Source: an uncultured Eubacteriales bacterium (GTDB lineage: Bacteria > Bacillota > Clostridia > Oscillospirales > Acutalibacteraceae). Taken from it: a stretch of 52,958 nt of DNA. Shown piece by piece: positions 33,232-42,400 of the stretch. The notes under the pieces were generated by a model. That model was not told the origin of the DNA. It did no database searches and worked only from the letters and a program-made list of their open reading frames with translations. The translations under genes and the position numbers were made by a program. The stretch lies in assembly GCA_900316495.1 (NCBI GenBank), contig ONDC01000001.1, positions 1 to 52,958 of the forward strand, read 5' to 3'. The number at the start of each line of letters is the position of its first letter. Position 1 is the first letter of the stretch.

Positions 33232-34419
33232 TCAGTCTTCGTCCTCGTCATCGTCATACTCCCACAATATCAGCCCTGAATTCACCAGCAGCTCCCGCAG
33301 CGGGGGGAATACAAAAACGACATATGCCGCCACCGCTCCGGTCATCGCCATACAGCCCTGCGACAGGTCAAACGATCCCGACATGGTCAGTATCCGGATG
33401 GCACTCACCGCAAAAAAGAGAAATGCCATCGTCAGCAGATAAAGGAATATGTGACGGAACGGCTTGAAAAGAACAAGCATGATAAACGCAAACGGAACCA
33501 CAAACAAAGCGCATCCCAACATTCCCGCATTTCCCATGGCGGTCAGACCCCCGACCACATCGGTGTGTATGTTCATTTTGGCATACGCCATGACATGATC
33601 CTTATCAATTCCGTTGTTCAGCAGCCGTTCCAGAAACAGAGCGTCCGCGGCATAGACCACATAAAATGCAAACAGCGCATATGCGGCGATTCGCATGATC
33701 ATTTCCTTCCCCACGCGGAAGGGAATAAAGGAAGCGTTAAGCCCCACGGCGGTCAGCAGACAAATGGTGATCTCGGTAAAGCAGAGCGGGTCAAATATGT
33801 TGGAATGATAATCCATTTCAACCATTACATATAATCCAGCAGCGCCGAGTCCGAGAAGCATGACCGTAAAAAACAGTCTCAGCCAGTTTGGAAGCCGTTC
33901 ATCTTTGATCTCAGAGTACTCCTCCGTCGATTCATTTGTCTCCTCCTTGCTTCTGGCGGCAGAGGAATGACGCATACTTTCGCTTGATTCCGCCCGCATG
34001 ATGGCAACCAGTTCATCGTGATGCGTCAGTCTGGTCGGTTCGGGCTGTTTCTCCTGCTTTTGCTCCGGTTCTGGCTCGGTATCTGATGCAGCCGCAGGCT
34101 GCTGCTCCGGTTCGGGCTGTCTCTCCTGCATCTGATCCGGCTCGGACGTCGGTTCAGGCTCCGGCGCTGTTTGCGGTTCAGGTTCGGGCAATGGCTCGCA
34201 AGTCGTTTCAGACTCCGCCTCTTCTTCCGCTATCGAGGCGGCAGGCGCCGCCTCCGCTTCCTTTGCCGCCGCGGCGTCTCTCTCCTCTTTGGCACGGCGT
34301 TCGTGCTCCTGTTCAAGCATTCTGGCGCATTCAGCCTCAAACGCCGCCATTTCGTCGTCTTCATTTGAAATGCTCTTGTCGGTTTCAAAGCTGTAGCCGC
34401 CTGCGTTCCAGTTATCCAA
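33232..34419 (-). CDS. Acidic Glu/Pro-rich multi-pass membrane protein of unknown function
   Basis: The 395-residue protein starts with a TTG at 34419 (GAGGTG 7 bases upstream). Residues 1-175 are hydrophilic: an EHERRAKEERDAAAAKEAEA helix, then a Pro/Glu/Gln-rich tract (EPEPEQKQEKQPEPT). From residue 176 there are about six membrane segments (LFFTVMLLGLGAAGLYVMV first, CMAMTGAVAAYVVFVFPPL last), and the end is an acidic YDDDEDED. No family is recognised. It lies between lgt and folD, 18 bases after lgt, and is likely cotranscribed with them. Confidence 0.82.
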   Translation of the reverse strand: MDNWNAGGYSFETDKSISNEDDEMAAFEAECARMLEQEHERRAKEERDAAAAKEAEAAPAASIAEEEAESETTCEPLPEPEPQTAPEPEPTSEPDQMQERQPEPEQQPAAASDTEPEPEQKQEKQPEPTRLTHHDELVAIMRAESSESMRHSSAARSKEETNESTEEYSEIKDERLPNWLRLFFTVMLLGLGAAGLYVMVEMDYHSNIFDPLCFTEITICLLTAVGLNASFIPFRVGKEMIMRIAAYALFAFYVVYAADALFLERLLNNGIDKDHVMAYAKMNIHTDVVGGLTAMGNAGMLGCALFVVPFAFIMLVLFKPFRHIFLYLLTMAFLFFAVSAIRILTMSGSFDLSQGCMAMTGAVAAYVVFVFPPLRELLVNSGLILWEYDDDEDED

Positions 34420-34437
34420 AATAGATCACCTCTTTTA

Positions 34438-35439
34438 TTATTTCGCGTCGGCGCTTCCTTGATCCGATACCGCTGAGGTTTCGTCAGCAGCAGCGAAAGC
34501 ATGCGATTCCGCCCACTGCTTTGTAGGCTGAAATGAAACCTGGAATAGCTCAAATTCAAATCCGAGTCCGGCTATTCCCTTGCCCTTTTCGGTGCGCTTT
34601 ACCTTCGGCAGCGGAAGCGGCTTGTCATTCCATCCCAGCCAGAGCAACGCGCCTGCCACCAGAACGCAGAGAATGGCAAGCAGCTGCGAGACTTTGAGAA
34701 TATTTTCCACCAGCCAAAGGCTGTCGGTTCTCAGACCCTCGATCCACGCTCTGCCCAGACCGTACCAGACGAGATAGCTGAGGAAGATCTGTCCCTTGAA
34801 TTTATAATAGCGTCTGCTGACAATGTGCAGCAGGATAAACCCTGTCAGGCACCATATCGATTCATAGAGGAAGCAGGGATGCACCGCCGTCGGTCCCACC
34901 TTCTGCGAAACGCCGTCAATCACATCATAATAGTAGGTGTTGACACTGTACATGCCCCACGGCAGACCCGTTTTGCTGCCAAACGCCTCCTGATTCATGA
35001 AGTTGCCCCAGCGTCCGACCCCCTGCCCTATCAGGAATCCAATTGCCGCAATATCAAATATCGGAAGAATCTCTATCTTCTCAATATATTTACACATGAT
35101 CAGACCGGATAAAAACGCCATGATGACGCCGCCGTAAATGGCGAGACCTCCGTCTCGGATATTGATCATATCCCACAGGCTGCTGTAGCTGTCGAACCGG
35201 AAGATGACATAATAGATTCTCGCGCCGACAATGCCGCAGAAAAGCCCCACCAGCACCACGTCGATCAGCGGATCCATCTTCACGTCAAAGGTCTTTGTAC
35301 TTCTCCACGCGTAAAGAACTGCCAGAATAAAGCCCGTCATAATCAGCAGCGCGTACCAGTAAATATCCAGTCCGAAAAGACTGAACGCCACCCGGTTGAT
35401 GTTAAACTCAAGCCCCAGCTTCGGAAAACTGACTTCCAT
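34438..35439 (-). CDS. lgt: Prolipoprotein diacylglyceryl transferase
   Basis: The 333-residue protein has about seven membrane helices and the Lgt signature GVGRWGNFMNQEAFG at about residues 138-152, plus the C-terminal GLGRAWIEGLRTDSLWL. Lgt moves diacylglycerol from phosphatidylglycerol to the lipobox Cys of prolipoproteins, the first step in lipoprotein maturation. About 45 residues after the last helix form a hydrophilic tail with no recognised motif. Its ATG overlaps the preceding gene's stop by one base (TAATG), suggesting translational coupling. A substrate-type lipoprotein gene is present at 42462-43151. Confidence 0.95.
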   Translation of the reverse strand: MEVSFPKLGLEFNINRVAFSLFGLDIYWYALLIMTGFILAVLYAWRSTKTFDVKMDPLIDVVLVGLFCGIVGARIYYVIFRFDSYSSLWDMINIRDGGLAIYGGVIMAFLSGLIMCKYIEKIEILPIFDIAAIGFLIGQGVGRWGNFMNQEAFGSKTGLPWGMYSVNTYYYDVIDGVSQKVGPTAVHPCFLYESIWCLTGFILLHIVSRRYYKFKGQIFLSYLVWYGLGRAWIEGLRTDSLWLVENILKVSQLLAILCVLVAGALLWLGWNDKPLPLPKVKRTEKGKGIAGLGFEFELFQVSFQPTKQWAESHAFAAADETSAVSDQGSADAK

Positions 35440-36731
35440 TAATTGCCCTCCTTGCCCCGTCTGACAACAGACAGCGAACTGTTTGAAATATCGTATTGCT
35501 CACGGAAAAGCTCGTTGGCTTCCTCCACCGTCACATCGGCGGCAGCCCTCGCCGCGACGAAGGTGTCGGTGCCGAACATGAGATCGTCGCAAAGATAATC
35601 CGCAATATCATCGGCATTGTTGAAAAGCGTCACCATTCCTCCGTAGCAGCTGCGCCTCGCGCATTCAAAGAGCCGGGGACAAATCCCCTCGCGCTTCACA
35701 CGCTCGATTTCTTCAAATATCTCGTCGCGCAGCGTTTCCGGAGAAGCGCTCATTCCCTGGAAGAGAGAAGCGCTCGCACCCCTCAGGTACAGGGAATCCG
35801 CCCCAAAGCCGGGATTGATGAGCTTCTTCCGCATCATGCGGTCGTAAAAATCCGAGATCGGACCGAAGACAGCGCTCCTAAAAATGCCGGAAAGAATCCG
35901 TTCACGCTCGCTGATCCTTCGATAGCTCTGCTTGAAGCCCAGCTGGAAAAGCGGAAGCGGAACGTCAGACTCCTGCTCAATGAAGGACTGTACCACTTTC
36001 CCGTCGTCCTCCGGACTGCGGCGGACAATCTCATGTCGCTCCTTGGGCTGCAGCAGCTCATCGCACAACTCCAGCACCCGCTGCGGATCGACCTTGCCGG
36101 CAACCGTTAGCACCATATTGTCCGGGTTATAGAAGGTGTGATAGCATTGATAAAGCAGCTCCGGCGTAATCTGTGAAATGGATTCCACCGTTCCGCCGAC
36201 GTCGATCCTCACGGGATGCTCGCGGTACATCGCCTTCATCAGGTTGGCAAATACCTGCCATCCGGGACTGTCCTGATACATCTTAATCTCCTGCGCGATG
36301 ATGCCTCGTTCCTTCTCCACCGTCTCCTCGGTAAAGAACGGCTTCTGCACAAAGTCAAGCAGTATCCCGAACGCCTCTTCAAAATGCCGCGTGCAGGAAA
36401 ACAAATAACAGGTCTTGTCATAGCCCGTATAGGCGTTGGCGCACGCGCCGGTCTTTGCGTAACGTTCAAACGCGCCGCAGTCCTCGTTTTCAAAGAGCTT
36501 ATGCTCCAGATAATGCGCTATTCCGTCGGGTACGCGGGTAAACTCTCCCCCGTCCACGCTGAAATCATTGTCGATAGAGCCGTATTTTGTTCCAAAGGTC
36601 GCGTAAGCCGTCTTGAATTCCGGCTTCGGACAGATGGCAATCTTAACGCCGGTCGGATGGGTGGTGTAATACACCGTTTCACCTGTCAGACTGTCCTCAT
36701 GGATCCGGAATCTGTCCATCACATCACTCAT
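35439..36731 (-). CDS. M16 family metallopeptidase (YmfH-like)
   Basis: The 430-residue protein keeps the inverted zinc motif HYLEHKLFE (HxxEH) at about residue 70, followed by the downstream Glu region ERGIIAQEIKMYQDSPGW. It therefore looks catalytically competent. The ATG at 36731 is chosen because GGAGG lies 8-9 bases upstream; two codons earlier another ATG is too close to that site. It overlaps the preceding M16-like gene by 8 bases. The pair corresponds to Bacillus ymfF-ymfH; databases connect these with EF-P modification. The true substrate is uncertain. Confidence 0.9.
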   Translation of the reverse strand: MSDVMDRFRIHEDSLTGETVYYTTHPTGVKIAICPKPEFKTAYATFGTKYGSIDNDFSVDGGEFTRVPDGIAHYLEHKLFENEDCGAFERYAKTGACANAYTGYDKTCYLFSCTRHFEEAFGILLDFVQKPFFTEETVEKERGIIAQEIKMYQDSPGWQVFANLMKAMYREHPVRIDVGGTVESISQITPELLYQCYHTFYNPDNMVLTVAGKVDPQRVLELCDELLQPKERHEIVRRSPEDDGKVVQSFIEQESDVPLPLFQLGFKQSYRRISERERILSGIFRSAVFGPISDFYDRMMRKKLINPGFGADSLYLRGASASLFQGMSASPETLRDEIFEEIERVKREGICPRLFECARRSCYGGMVTLFNNADDIADYLCDDLMFGTDTFVAARAAADVTVEEANELFREQYDISNSSLSVVRRGKEGN

Positions 36732-38055
36732 TCTCATTGCCTCCCTCCGGCTCGCCGGTTTCCTCCGATAATTCCGGCGCAAGCAGATAAATCGTATCGA
36801 GCCGCGCAGAAGAAGCGCATTCCGCCACCTGGCTCCGGGTGACAGCCTTCATGCGCTCCGCAGCCTGCTCCGGCGTGCGCACGCAGCCATCAAGGAACTG
36901 CATGGAATACCACGACTCGATCGAGCCGACGGAATCGGCAATATTGTCGAACGCACTCAGCGAAAACAGCTTGGCGGCGTTGAATTCGTCATCGGTAAAG
37001 GCATTGTTCGCGATAATGTCAAGCTGGCGCTTGATCTCCTCTATTGCTTGTTCACGGTTTTCCTCCTCAATGCCGCTGCGCACATAAAGCAGCCCTGAGG
37101 AACGGGAGTAGCCGGACGAACAGTAATAGCACAGGCTGAGCTTTTCCCGCACGTTCTTAAAAAGCAGACTGGTAGTGGCGCCGCCGAAAAGCAGCGACAT
37201 CAAGCGCGCCGCCATCGTGCGGTCGTCCGGCTCCAGTATCGGCATACGGAAGCCCATAATCATCTTGCTCTGCTGCAGCTCCATGCGCTCGGTGACCTCC
37301 TTGACCTCCGTCGGCTCCTTATACACCGGCGGCGCGGGAAGCCCCTTGCATTCGCGGGCAACCGCCCCGAATTCTTGGGCGAATATTTTTTCGACGGGCT
37401 TGTGATCCGCTCCGCCGACCATAATGATCTCGACGTTTGCCGTCGAAATGATTTTTCTCCACGCCTGCGCCAGCGCCTCACGGGTCACACCCGGCAGATC
37501 CTCCAGATAACCGCCCGGCTCAATGCTCATCGGTTCGCCCTCGCACATGATCTCGGTGCAGCGGGACGAAGCGTATTCCGCCTTGTCGTTAATGCGGGAG
37601 CGGATTCGTTCTTCGGCGTTGCGAAGCGTGATCTCCAGGTCGTCCTCTCTGAACAGGGAGCCATTCTCGCCGACGGTCGGGCGGAAGATCAGCTCGCTGA
37701 GCAGCCCGGCACATTCGCCGGACACACATTCGTCTCCCGGAATGAACCTGTCGTCGACATAATCAATTCCCACGGTCAACATCTGGCATGTGCCGATATT
37801 GGACACCGACGTGTCCAATACCGCCCCGTAAAGCATGGAAAGGGCGCGGCGCAGCTCGGAGTACTGAGGATATTTCGCGCAGGAACGGCGCAGCATGGAA
37901 ATCAGCACCGCGTTCACAGTGACCTCTTCCCTTTTGAGGGGATAGTAGAAGTGAACCTCTATGCAGGCATTCTTGAATCTCGTCTCCCGCACCGAACGGA
38001 AACGGATGCCCTCTCCGATCGTGCTGACGTATATTTTATTTTCGTTGTTCTCCAA
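36724..38055 (-). CDS. M16-family partner without zinc motif (YmfF-like)
   Basis: The 443-residue protein follows the M16 fold (the C-terminal half contains GFRMPILEPDDRTMAARLMS and LSLCYYCSSGYSRSSGLLYV). Where the HxxEH motif should be, it reads LRRALSMLYGAVLDTS, so it should be an inactive partner, as in heteromeric M16 pairs. The start is a TTG at 38055 with GGAGG 10 bases upstream. It overlaps the active partner by 8 bases, so the two are probably made in equal amounts. Confidence 0.88.
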   Translation of the reverse strand: MENNENKIYVSTIGEGIRFRSVRETRFKNACIEVHFYYPLKREEVTVNAVLISMLRRSCAKYPQYSELRRALSMLYGAVLDTSVSNIGTCQMLTVGIDYVDDRFIPGDECVSGECAGLLSELIFRPTVGENGSLFREDDLEITLRNAEERIRSRINDKAEYASSRCTEIMCEGEPMSIEPGGYLEDLPGVTREALAQAWRKIISTANVEIIMVGGADHKPVEKIFAQEFGAVARECKGLPAPPVYKEPTEVKEVTERMELQQSKMIMGFRMPILEPDDRTMAARLMSLLFGGATTSLLFKNVREKLSLCYYCSSGYSRSSGLLYVRSGIEEENREQAIEEIKRQLDIIANNAFTDDEFNAAKLFSLSAFDNIADSVGSIESWYSMQFLDGCVRTPEQAAERMKAVTRSQVAECASSARLDTIYLLAPELSEETGEPEGGNENE

Positions 38056-38070
38056 TGACAGGCAACCTCC

Positions 38071-38508
38071 TCACGCCTCCGGCTCAATATAATCCTCAAT
38101 GTTGGGTGTAAAATGCTCGTCCGAAAAGAATTCCTCAATGTATTCCTCCGGCATCTGCTCCTTTTCCGGCATTTTCCTGCTTTCCTCGTCCAGCCTGTGA
38201 AGCGCCAGACCGCAGACCAGCATGACAAATCCAAGAACCCCTACCGCGACGGCAAGCACTCTGAGAATAAACAGCTTTTGATTCGCCCGGTTCGCGTCTT
38301 CGGATACGCCGGCGGCTTTTTCCTTCTCCGGCTGTTCCGATTGTTCCGTCGATTCATCGAGACGCTTTTCCGCAGGCGCTTCAGCCCGGGGTTTTTCTTC
38401 CGCCGAAGCGTCCGCCTGTCCGTCTGACTCCCCGGGATTCACGCCGTTAAGCTCATTCAGAAGGGAATCGTCAAACAGAGCGTTGTTCTTTTTCTTATCC
38501 TCCAACAC
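38071..38508 (-). CDS. Small single-pass membrane protein with acidic ends
   Basis: A GTG at 38508 is preferred, since AAGGA lies 8 bases upstream; a GTG two codons earlier is an alternative. The 145-residue product has a Glu/Ala-rich hydrophilic first part (residues 1-80), one membrane helix at about 83-105 (LFILRVLAVAVGVLGFVMLV), and an acidic tail (EYIEEFFSDEHFTPNIEDYI). It is not recognised. It lies 14 bases after the phosphohexomutase gene and 15 before the M16-like gene, within the operon. Confidence 0.68.
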   Translation of the reverse strand: MLEDKKKNNALFDDSLLNELNGVNPGESDGQADASAEEKPRAEAPAEKRLDESTEQSEQPEKEKAAGVSEDANRANQKLFILRVLAVAVGVLGFVMLVCGLALHRLDEESRKMPEKEQMPEEYIEEFFSDEHFTPNIEDYIEPEA

Positions 38509-38522
38509 GCACACCGTCCTTC

Positions 38523-40046
38523 TCAGCCTATCATTCTTTCAATCGCCGTTATGTCAAGATACGGGCAGCCCTTGAGAAACGCGTAGAGCTTTTCCGCGAT
38601 GGCCCGGCAGCCGCCCTCCTTCATGCTCTCCAGATTGAGGGGCATGATCGGGTCGTGGACACTCAGGCGCAACAGGAACCAGCCCTGCTCATCCTCAAAG
38701 GACACGCGGATTCCCTCGCGGTTGTCGTCGGCAATGATCCAATCCTCGCGTGCCTTGGCATATTCCTCCAGGTCGGCAAGCACCTGCTGTCCATATTCCC
38801 TGAAGTCCTCGGCGGTAATCCTGAAACGAAGCTCACATTCCTCCAGCGGATCCTCCAGCGCCGCCGTCAGCATGGAAAGGCTTTCGCCGCGCGCACGGAG
38901 CTGCGCCATTTTTATGATAATCATCGTCACGAGATACGCGCCGTCGTCAAGGAAATAATTATCCCGCATGGCGGCGTGACCGCTGGTCTCGATGGCGAGA
39001 GGACAGTCGATTCCCTCCCGGTTCAGCTCGATCGCGCGATTGATGACATTGCGGTAGCCCCTGCGGTAGCGGTAGTGAACCCCTCCGAGCGAGCCTTCAA
39101 TGAATTTTCTCAGCCCCGCCGAGGTGGTGGAATCCGTGACGACGGTGCCGCCGGGACAGTTTTCAAGGGCAATGGCCGAAGCGAGCGCCACCAGCCGGTT
39201 GCGGTTGATCTCCGCGCCGGAATCGTCCACAGCGCCGCCCCTGTCCACGTCGGTATCGAAAATCACGCCCAGATCGGCGTGCGATTGCAGCACGGCATGA
39301 CAGATCGACTCCATGGCCTTCTTGTCCTCTGGATTGGGAATGTGATTGGGAAACATGCCGTCCGGCTCGAGGAAGACGCTGCCCGATATATCCGCGCCGA
39401 GAGGCTTCAGAACGTCATAGGCATAAAAGCCGCCCGCGCCGTTGCCTGCGTCCACGACGATATGCAGTCCTTCGAGCGGCCGGTCATAATGGTCGCTGTT
39501 GATGCCCTTGCAGATGATGTCGCGCAGATGCGCGGCGTAATCCTTCATATAATCGATTTTCTCCGCGCTGCCGCCTTTTTCGGACGCCGGAAGGTCTCCG
39601 CTGTCACAGAAGCCTAAAATAGCTTCAATGTCGCAGCCGTCCAGACCGCCTGCGGGAGTGAAGAATTTCAGTCCGTTGCGGTGATAGGGGTGATGGCTGG
39701 CGGTGATCTGCACCGAGCCGTCCAGTTGCCTGTCAAGCGTGATCATGAACATCGAGGGAGTGGACGAAAGCCCACAGTCCAGAACCCTCGCGCCGCATTC
39801 CACCATGGCGTTCACGACCGCCGAGCGTATCCTGTCGGCGGAAATGCGGCTGTCGTGTCCCACGGCGACCTTCAGCCCGGCGGGGTTCTTTCCCGTCCGC
39901 TGCGAAAGCCACTGCAGAAACGCCTTCGCCATCCTGCCGACCACCTCATCGGTGAGGTTGAGGGGTTCCCCCTCCACGCCGTCCACTGCGACGCCCCGGA
40001 TGTCCGTACCGCTCTTGAAGCCCTTCCAAAATTTATCCATAGCCAT
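38523..40046 (-). CDS. Phosphomannomutase/phosphoglucomutase family enzyme
   Basis: The 507-residue protein has the phosphoserine loop QITASHHPYHRNGLKFF, the metal loop IFDTDVDRGGAVD, the sugar-binding LAIETSGHAAMRDNY, and a C-terminal phosphate-binding domain. It interconverts hexose 1- and 6-phosphates, feeding nucleotide-sugar and wall or capsule synthesis. Man versus Glc preference is not readable; a Glu-Thr-Ser-Gly-His loop is common in bifunctional PMM/PGM. It is the first gene of the operon that continues to folD, driven by the promoter at 40112-40140. Confidence 0.92.
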   Translation of the reverse strand: MAMDKFWKGFKSGTDIRGVAVDGVEGEPLNLTDEVVGRMAKAFLQWLSQRTGKNPAGLKVAVGHDSRISADRIRSAVVNAMVECGARVLDCGLSSTPSMFMITLDRQLDGSVQITASHHPYHRNGLKFFTPAGGLDGCDIEAILGFCDSGDLPASEKGGSAEKIDYMKDYAAHLRDIICKGINSDHYDRPLEGLHIVVDAGNGAGGFYAYDVLKPLGADISGSVFLEPDGMFPNHIPNPEDKKAMESICHAVLQSHADLGVIFDTDVDRGGAVDDSGAEINRNRLVALASAIALENCPGGTVVTDSTTSAGLRKFIEGSLGGVHYRYRRGYRNVINRAIELNREGIDCPLAIETSGHAAMRDNYFLDDGAYLVTMIIIKMAQLRARGESLSMLTAALEDPLEECELRFRITAEDFREYGQQVLADLEEYAKAREDWIIADDNREGIRVSFEDEQGWFLLRLSVHDPIMPLNLESMKEGGCRAIAEKLYAFLKGCPYLDITAIERMIG

Positions 40047-40111
40047 GTACCTTCCTTACTTCATTTTTTCGCACCATTCTCACAATGAGGAAACAGGGTC
40101 ATATTAGAAAT

Positions 40112-40140
40112 ATTATACTACATTTCTTTTGTTTCATCAA
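40112..40140 (-). promoter_or_regulatory. Promoter of the phosphohexomutase-lgt-folD operon
   Basis: On the minus strand TTGATG (40140-40135) and TATAAT (40117-40112) are 17 bases apart, 66 bases before the ATG at 40046. Confidence 0.75.
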
Positions 40141-40198
40141 GTATATTTTGTGTCAAACGCGTCGTTCGCTCCAAAAAAGTTTGAAATTTCTCTGAACG

Positions 40199-40247
40199 CC
40201 GCAAAAACGCCGTCCCGCAGCCTGTCAATACCGCTGCGAAACGGCGT
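40199..40247 (-). terminator. Rho-independent terminator after the 3D-domain protein gene
   Basis: On the minus strand ACGCCGT..CGCAGC (from 40247) pairs with GCTGCG..ACGGCGT (to 40207), and TTTTT follows. Confidence 0.88.
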
Positions 40248-40272
40248 CCGTTCCGAATTTTCATGCTGTTTT

Positions 40273-41328
40273 TCAGTCAAGTATGTAGACCTTGACCTGA
40301 CGTCTGCCGAAGTTGACACACTCGCGCTCGGTGTTGTAGAAAAGGTCGACAAGAACTCTTCCACTTCTGAGCGCGCCGCCTGTGTCGGCCGCGATAGCAT
40401 ATCCGTAGTTGTACCTTCCGTCGGAGGACACGATGTAGAGCCTGGTGCCGTAGGGGATCTTTCTCGGATCGACCGCTACCAGTCCCACCTTGACAGCCTT
40501 GCCGGTGGATGTGCGCGCCCCTCTGCGGGCCGTGTAGGCGGTACCTGTTCCGGTTAGCACCTTGGAGTAGCTGATCTCCCTGCCGTTGATAGTAAGGGTC
40601 TTGCCGCCCTTGTTGACAGAAACAGAGGATTTCTTAGCGGAAGTCTTCTTCGCTTCCTTTCCGGTACCCTTAAGCACCACCTTGTTGACTGCTTTTTTCG
40701 TGACCTTTTCGGTTACTTTGGTGTCAGTCAGCTTGCCGTTGACATACCTTCTGACTGTTGTAACCTTCTTTTCGCCGTTGACGCCCTCGACAGAGACCTT
40801 CGTCTTGCCCGCAGCAAGCGTCTTATCCTTTTTGGTGACGGTTTGGTACTTGACCGTTTTTGTCTTTGTGTCCGTCACGGTTCTGACACGGTCGATTCTG
40901 ATCGTCATGCCCTCATCGACCTCGGAAGAAAGCGCGACATTAACGATGTCCTCCCCCTCGGGAAGGGCAATGCCCGCATTCTCCAGCGCGTCGGCAACGG
41001 TGCCGCTCACAGCGGAAACGGTCTTTTCCTCTCCGCCGTCGAATACCGTTATATCGAACGCCCGGATGATCTCGATGATGGAGCTATCCGCGCCGTTGAC
41101 AGAATATTCGTCATGCTCCGACAGGGCAACGCCCGCCTGCCGGATGATTTCCACAGAGTTTCTGTTCTTGGTCGTGATCACCTTGCTCGTCACATCGCCA
41201 TCCACGACCCTGACCACCGAAAGGCTGGACGAAAGAATGACCGAACCGGTCAGTGCAGCCGCAGCAAGAAGCATGGTAGCCCCCTTGCGGCTCCTGATGA
41301 ATTTGTATGCTTTACTGATCATACGCAT
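40273..41328 (-). CDS. Secreted cell-wall protein with DUF348/G5 and 3D domains (YabE/RpfB-like)
   Basis: The ATG at 41328 has GAGGGA 6 bases upstream; the frame stays open further upstream, but the promoter at 41393-41421 rules out earlier starts. The 351-residue protein has a signal anchor (about 19-36) and two DUF348-type repeats (VEIIRQAGVALSEHDEYSVN and TVADALENAGIALPEGEDIV). A G5 domain lies around residues 135-220, followed by a Lys-rich linker. The C-terminal 3D domain is complete: GTGTAYTAR, LVAVDPRKIPYGTRLYIV, then AADTGGA and VDLFY. The three Asp suggest lytic transglycosylase-like activity on peptidoglycan, as in YabE/YocH and Sps relatives. No LysM is present. Confidence 0.92.
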   Translation of the reverse strand: MRMISKAYKFIRSRKGATMLLAAAALTGSVILSSSLSVVRVVDGDVTSKVITTKNRNSVEIIRQAGVALSEHDEYSVNGADSSIIEIIRAFDITVFDGGEEKTVSAVSGTVADALENAGIALPEGEDIVNVALSSEVDEGMTIRIDRVRTVTDTKTKTVKYQTVTKKDKTLAAGKTKVSVEGVNGEKKVTTVRRYVNGKLTDTKVTEKVTKKAVNKVVLKGTGKEAKKTSAKKSSVSVNKGGKTLTINGREISYSKVLTGTGTAYTARRGARTSTGKAVKVGLVAVDPRKIPYGTRLYIVSSDGRYNYGYAIAADTGGALRSGRVLVDLFYNTERECVNFGRRQVKVYILD

Positions 41329-41392
41329 GAATGATCCCTCTGCTTTCCTTCTTTTTGGGGACATCCGGGAATCACTCCCGAACGATGTGCCT

Positions 41393-41421
41393 ATTATAGT
41401 CCTTATCTTTCGTTCTGTCAA
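41393..41421 (-). promoter_or_regulatory. Consensus promoter of the 3D-domain gene
   Basis: On the minus strand TTGACA (41421-41416) and TATAAT (41398-41393) are 17 bases apart. The leader is about 60 bases. Confidence 0.88.
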
Positions 41422-41824
41422 ACAAGTTATTATCAAAACTTTTGTTTGTATTGCATATATTGATTTTCTCATTTGTATAAAACAATTGGATTGCGGCATG
41501 ATTAATTATTCTAATTCAACATAAACCGTTCCTCAAGCAATTTATCGTATTAAAGCGAGAAACCGAAAACTTGTTCAAGCTGACGAAATCACTCTGTCAT
41601 TATTTTGTAACCACTTCGTTTCCATTCCTATGCGATCAATTCCGGAAATATGCAATAATACGAAAAAAAACAGCCGGTCGCTTTTGCAACCGACTGCCAC
41701 TGACAATAGAAAAAATATACTTCACATAATTCCGATTGAAAAAAACCGGAAATCTGACTGTTTTCAAATTCATTCATGCGCTTTTCCGCGCATCGGGTTG
41801 ATTCAACATGCCGTTCAAAAAGGA
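41422..41824. other. Intergenic region without a recognised gene
   Basis: Apart from the terminator at 41663-41695, nothing is supported. A plus-strand frame at 41630-41884 runs through the terminator and into the next gene's end and is not called. Confidence 0.5.
41663..41695 (-). terminator. Terminator downstream of the Usp-like gene
   Basis: On the minus strand CAGTCGGTTGC (41695-41685) pairs with GCGACCGGCTG (41681-41671) with two G-T pairs. Eight T follow (41670-41663). It lies 130 bases after the stop. Confidence 0.75.
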
Positions 41825-42253
41825 CTAAACACGTGCGCTTCTGGACGCGTCCGCACGACCGGCAAGAAAGCCGGGTGCAAATAAGCTGTATTTGCCGCCG
41901 TCCGGCGGAACCAGAAAGACCGAAACCCCGGGCAGCATTCTTCTGATAAGCCTTGCCGCTCCGCTGGTGTCGCTTTCACTGATGATAATATCCGTAACGG
42001 CATGGCTTCCCGCATATTTCAGAAGCGCGGCCGCCGGCTGTGTGCTGTAAAGCACCGTGAGATTTGCTCCTATCGAGGACGAATATCTGAAAAGCTCTTC
42101 CGTGCGCTCGGCGTACTCCTTCCCGCAACTCGGGAACACACCGACCACCGACATCTTGTCGCCTTCATCGCGGCAAAGGGCAAGCAACTTTGCCGCCAGT
42201 TGTCCGCGGCTGTCTTCCAGATAAAACGCCGCAGCTCGGCGAGCGTTATCCAT
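41825..42253 (-). CDS. Universal-stress-protein-like single-domain protein (KdpD-Usp type)
   Basis: The ATG at 42253 has GGAGG 10 bases upstream; the longer frame to 42316 lacks a site. The 142-residue product has a Usp/HUP-like alternation: MSVVGVFPSCGKEYAERTEE, then IGANLTVLYSTQPAAALL, then AVTDIIISESDTSGAARLIR and MLPGVSVFLVPP. This resembles the Usp domain found in KdpD sensors, including the TVLYVxQP-like strand, but the kinase is absent. ATP-binding G-2x-G-9x-G residues are not clear. Call is tentative; it could be an orphan signalling domain. Confidence 0.55.
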   Translation of the reverse strand: MDNARRAAAFYLEDSRGQLAAKLLALCRDEGDKMSVVGVFPSCGKEYAERTEELFRYSSSIGANLTVLYSTQPAAALLKYAGSHAVTDIIISESDTSGAARLIRRMLPGVSVFLVPPDGGKYSLFAPGFLAGRADASRSARV

Positions 42254-42400
42254 AAAGTAAACACCTCCGTATGTATTGCGGAAACAATTGCATTTCCGCT
42301 TAGTTTTATTATACACCTGTCGATCCCTCGATATAATGATTTTTAGTGTATTTTATATAAATAATATGTTAATAACTATGAATAGCCTGAAAACATACAC

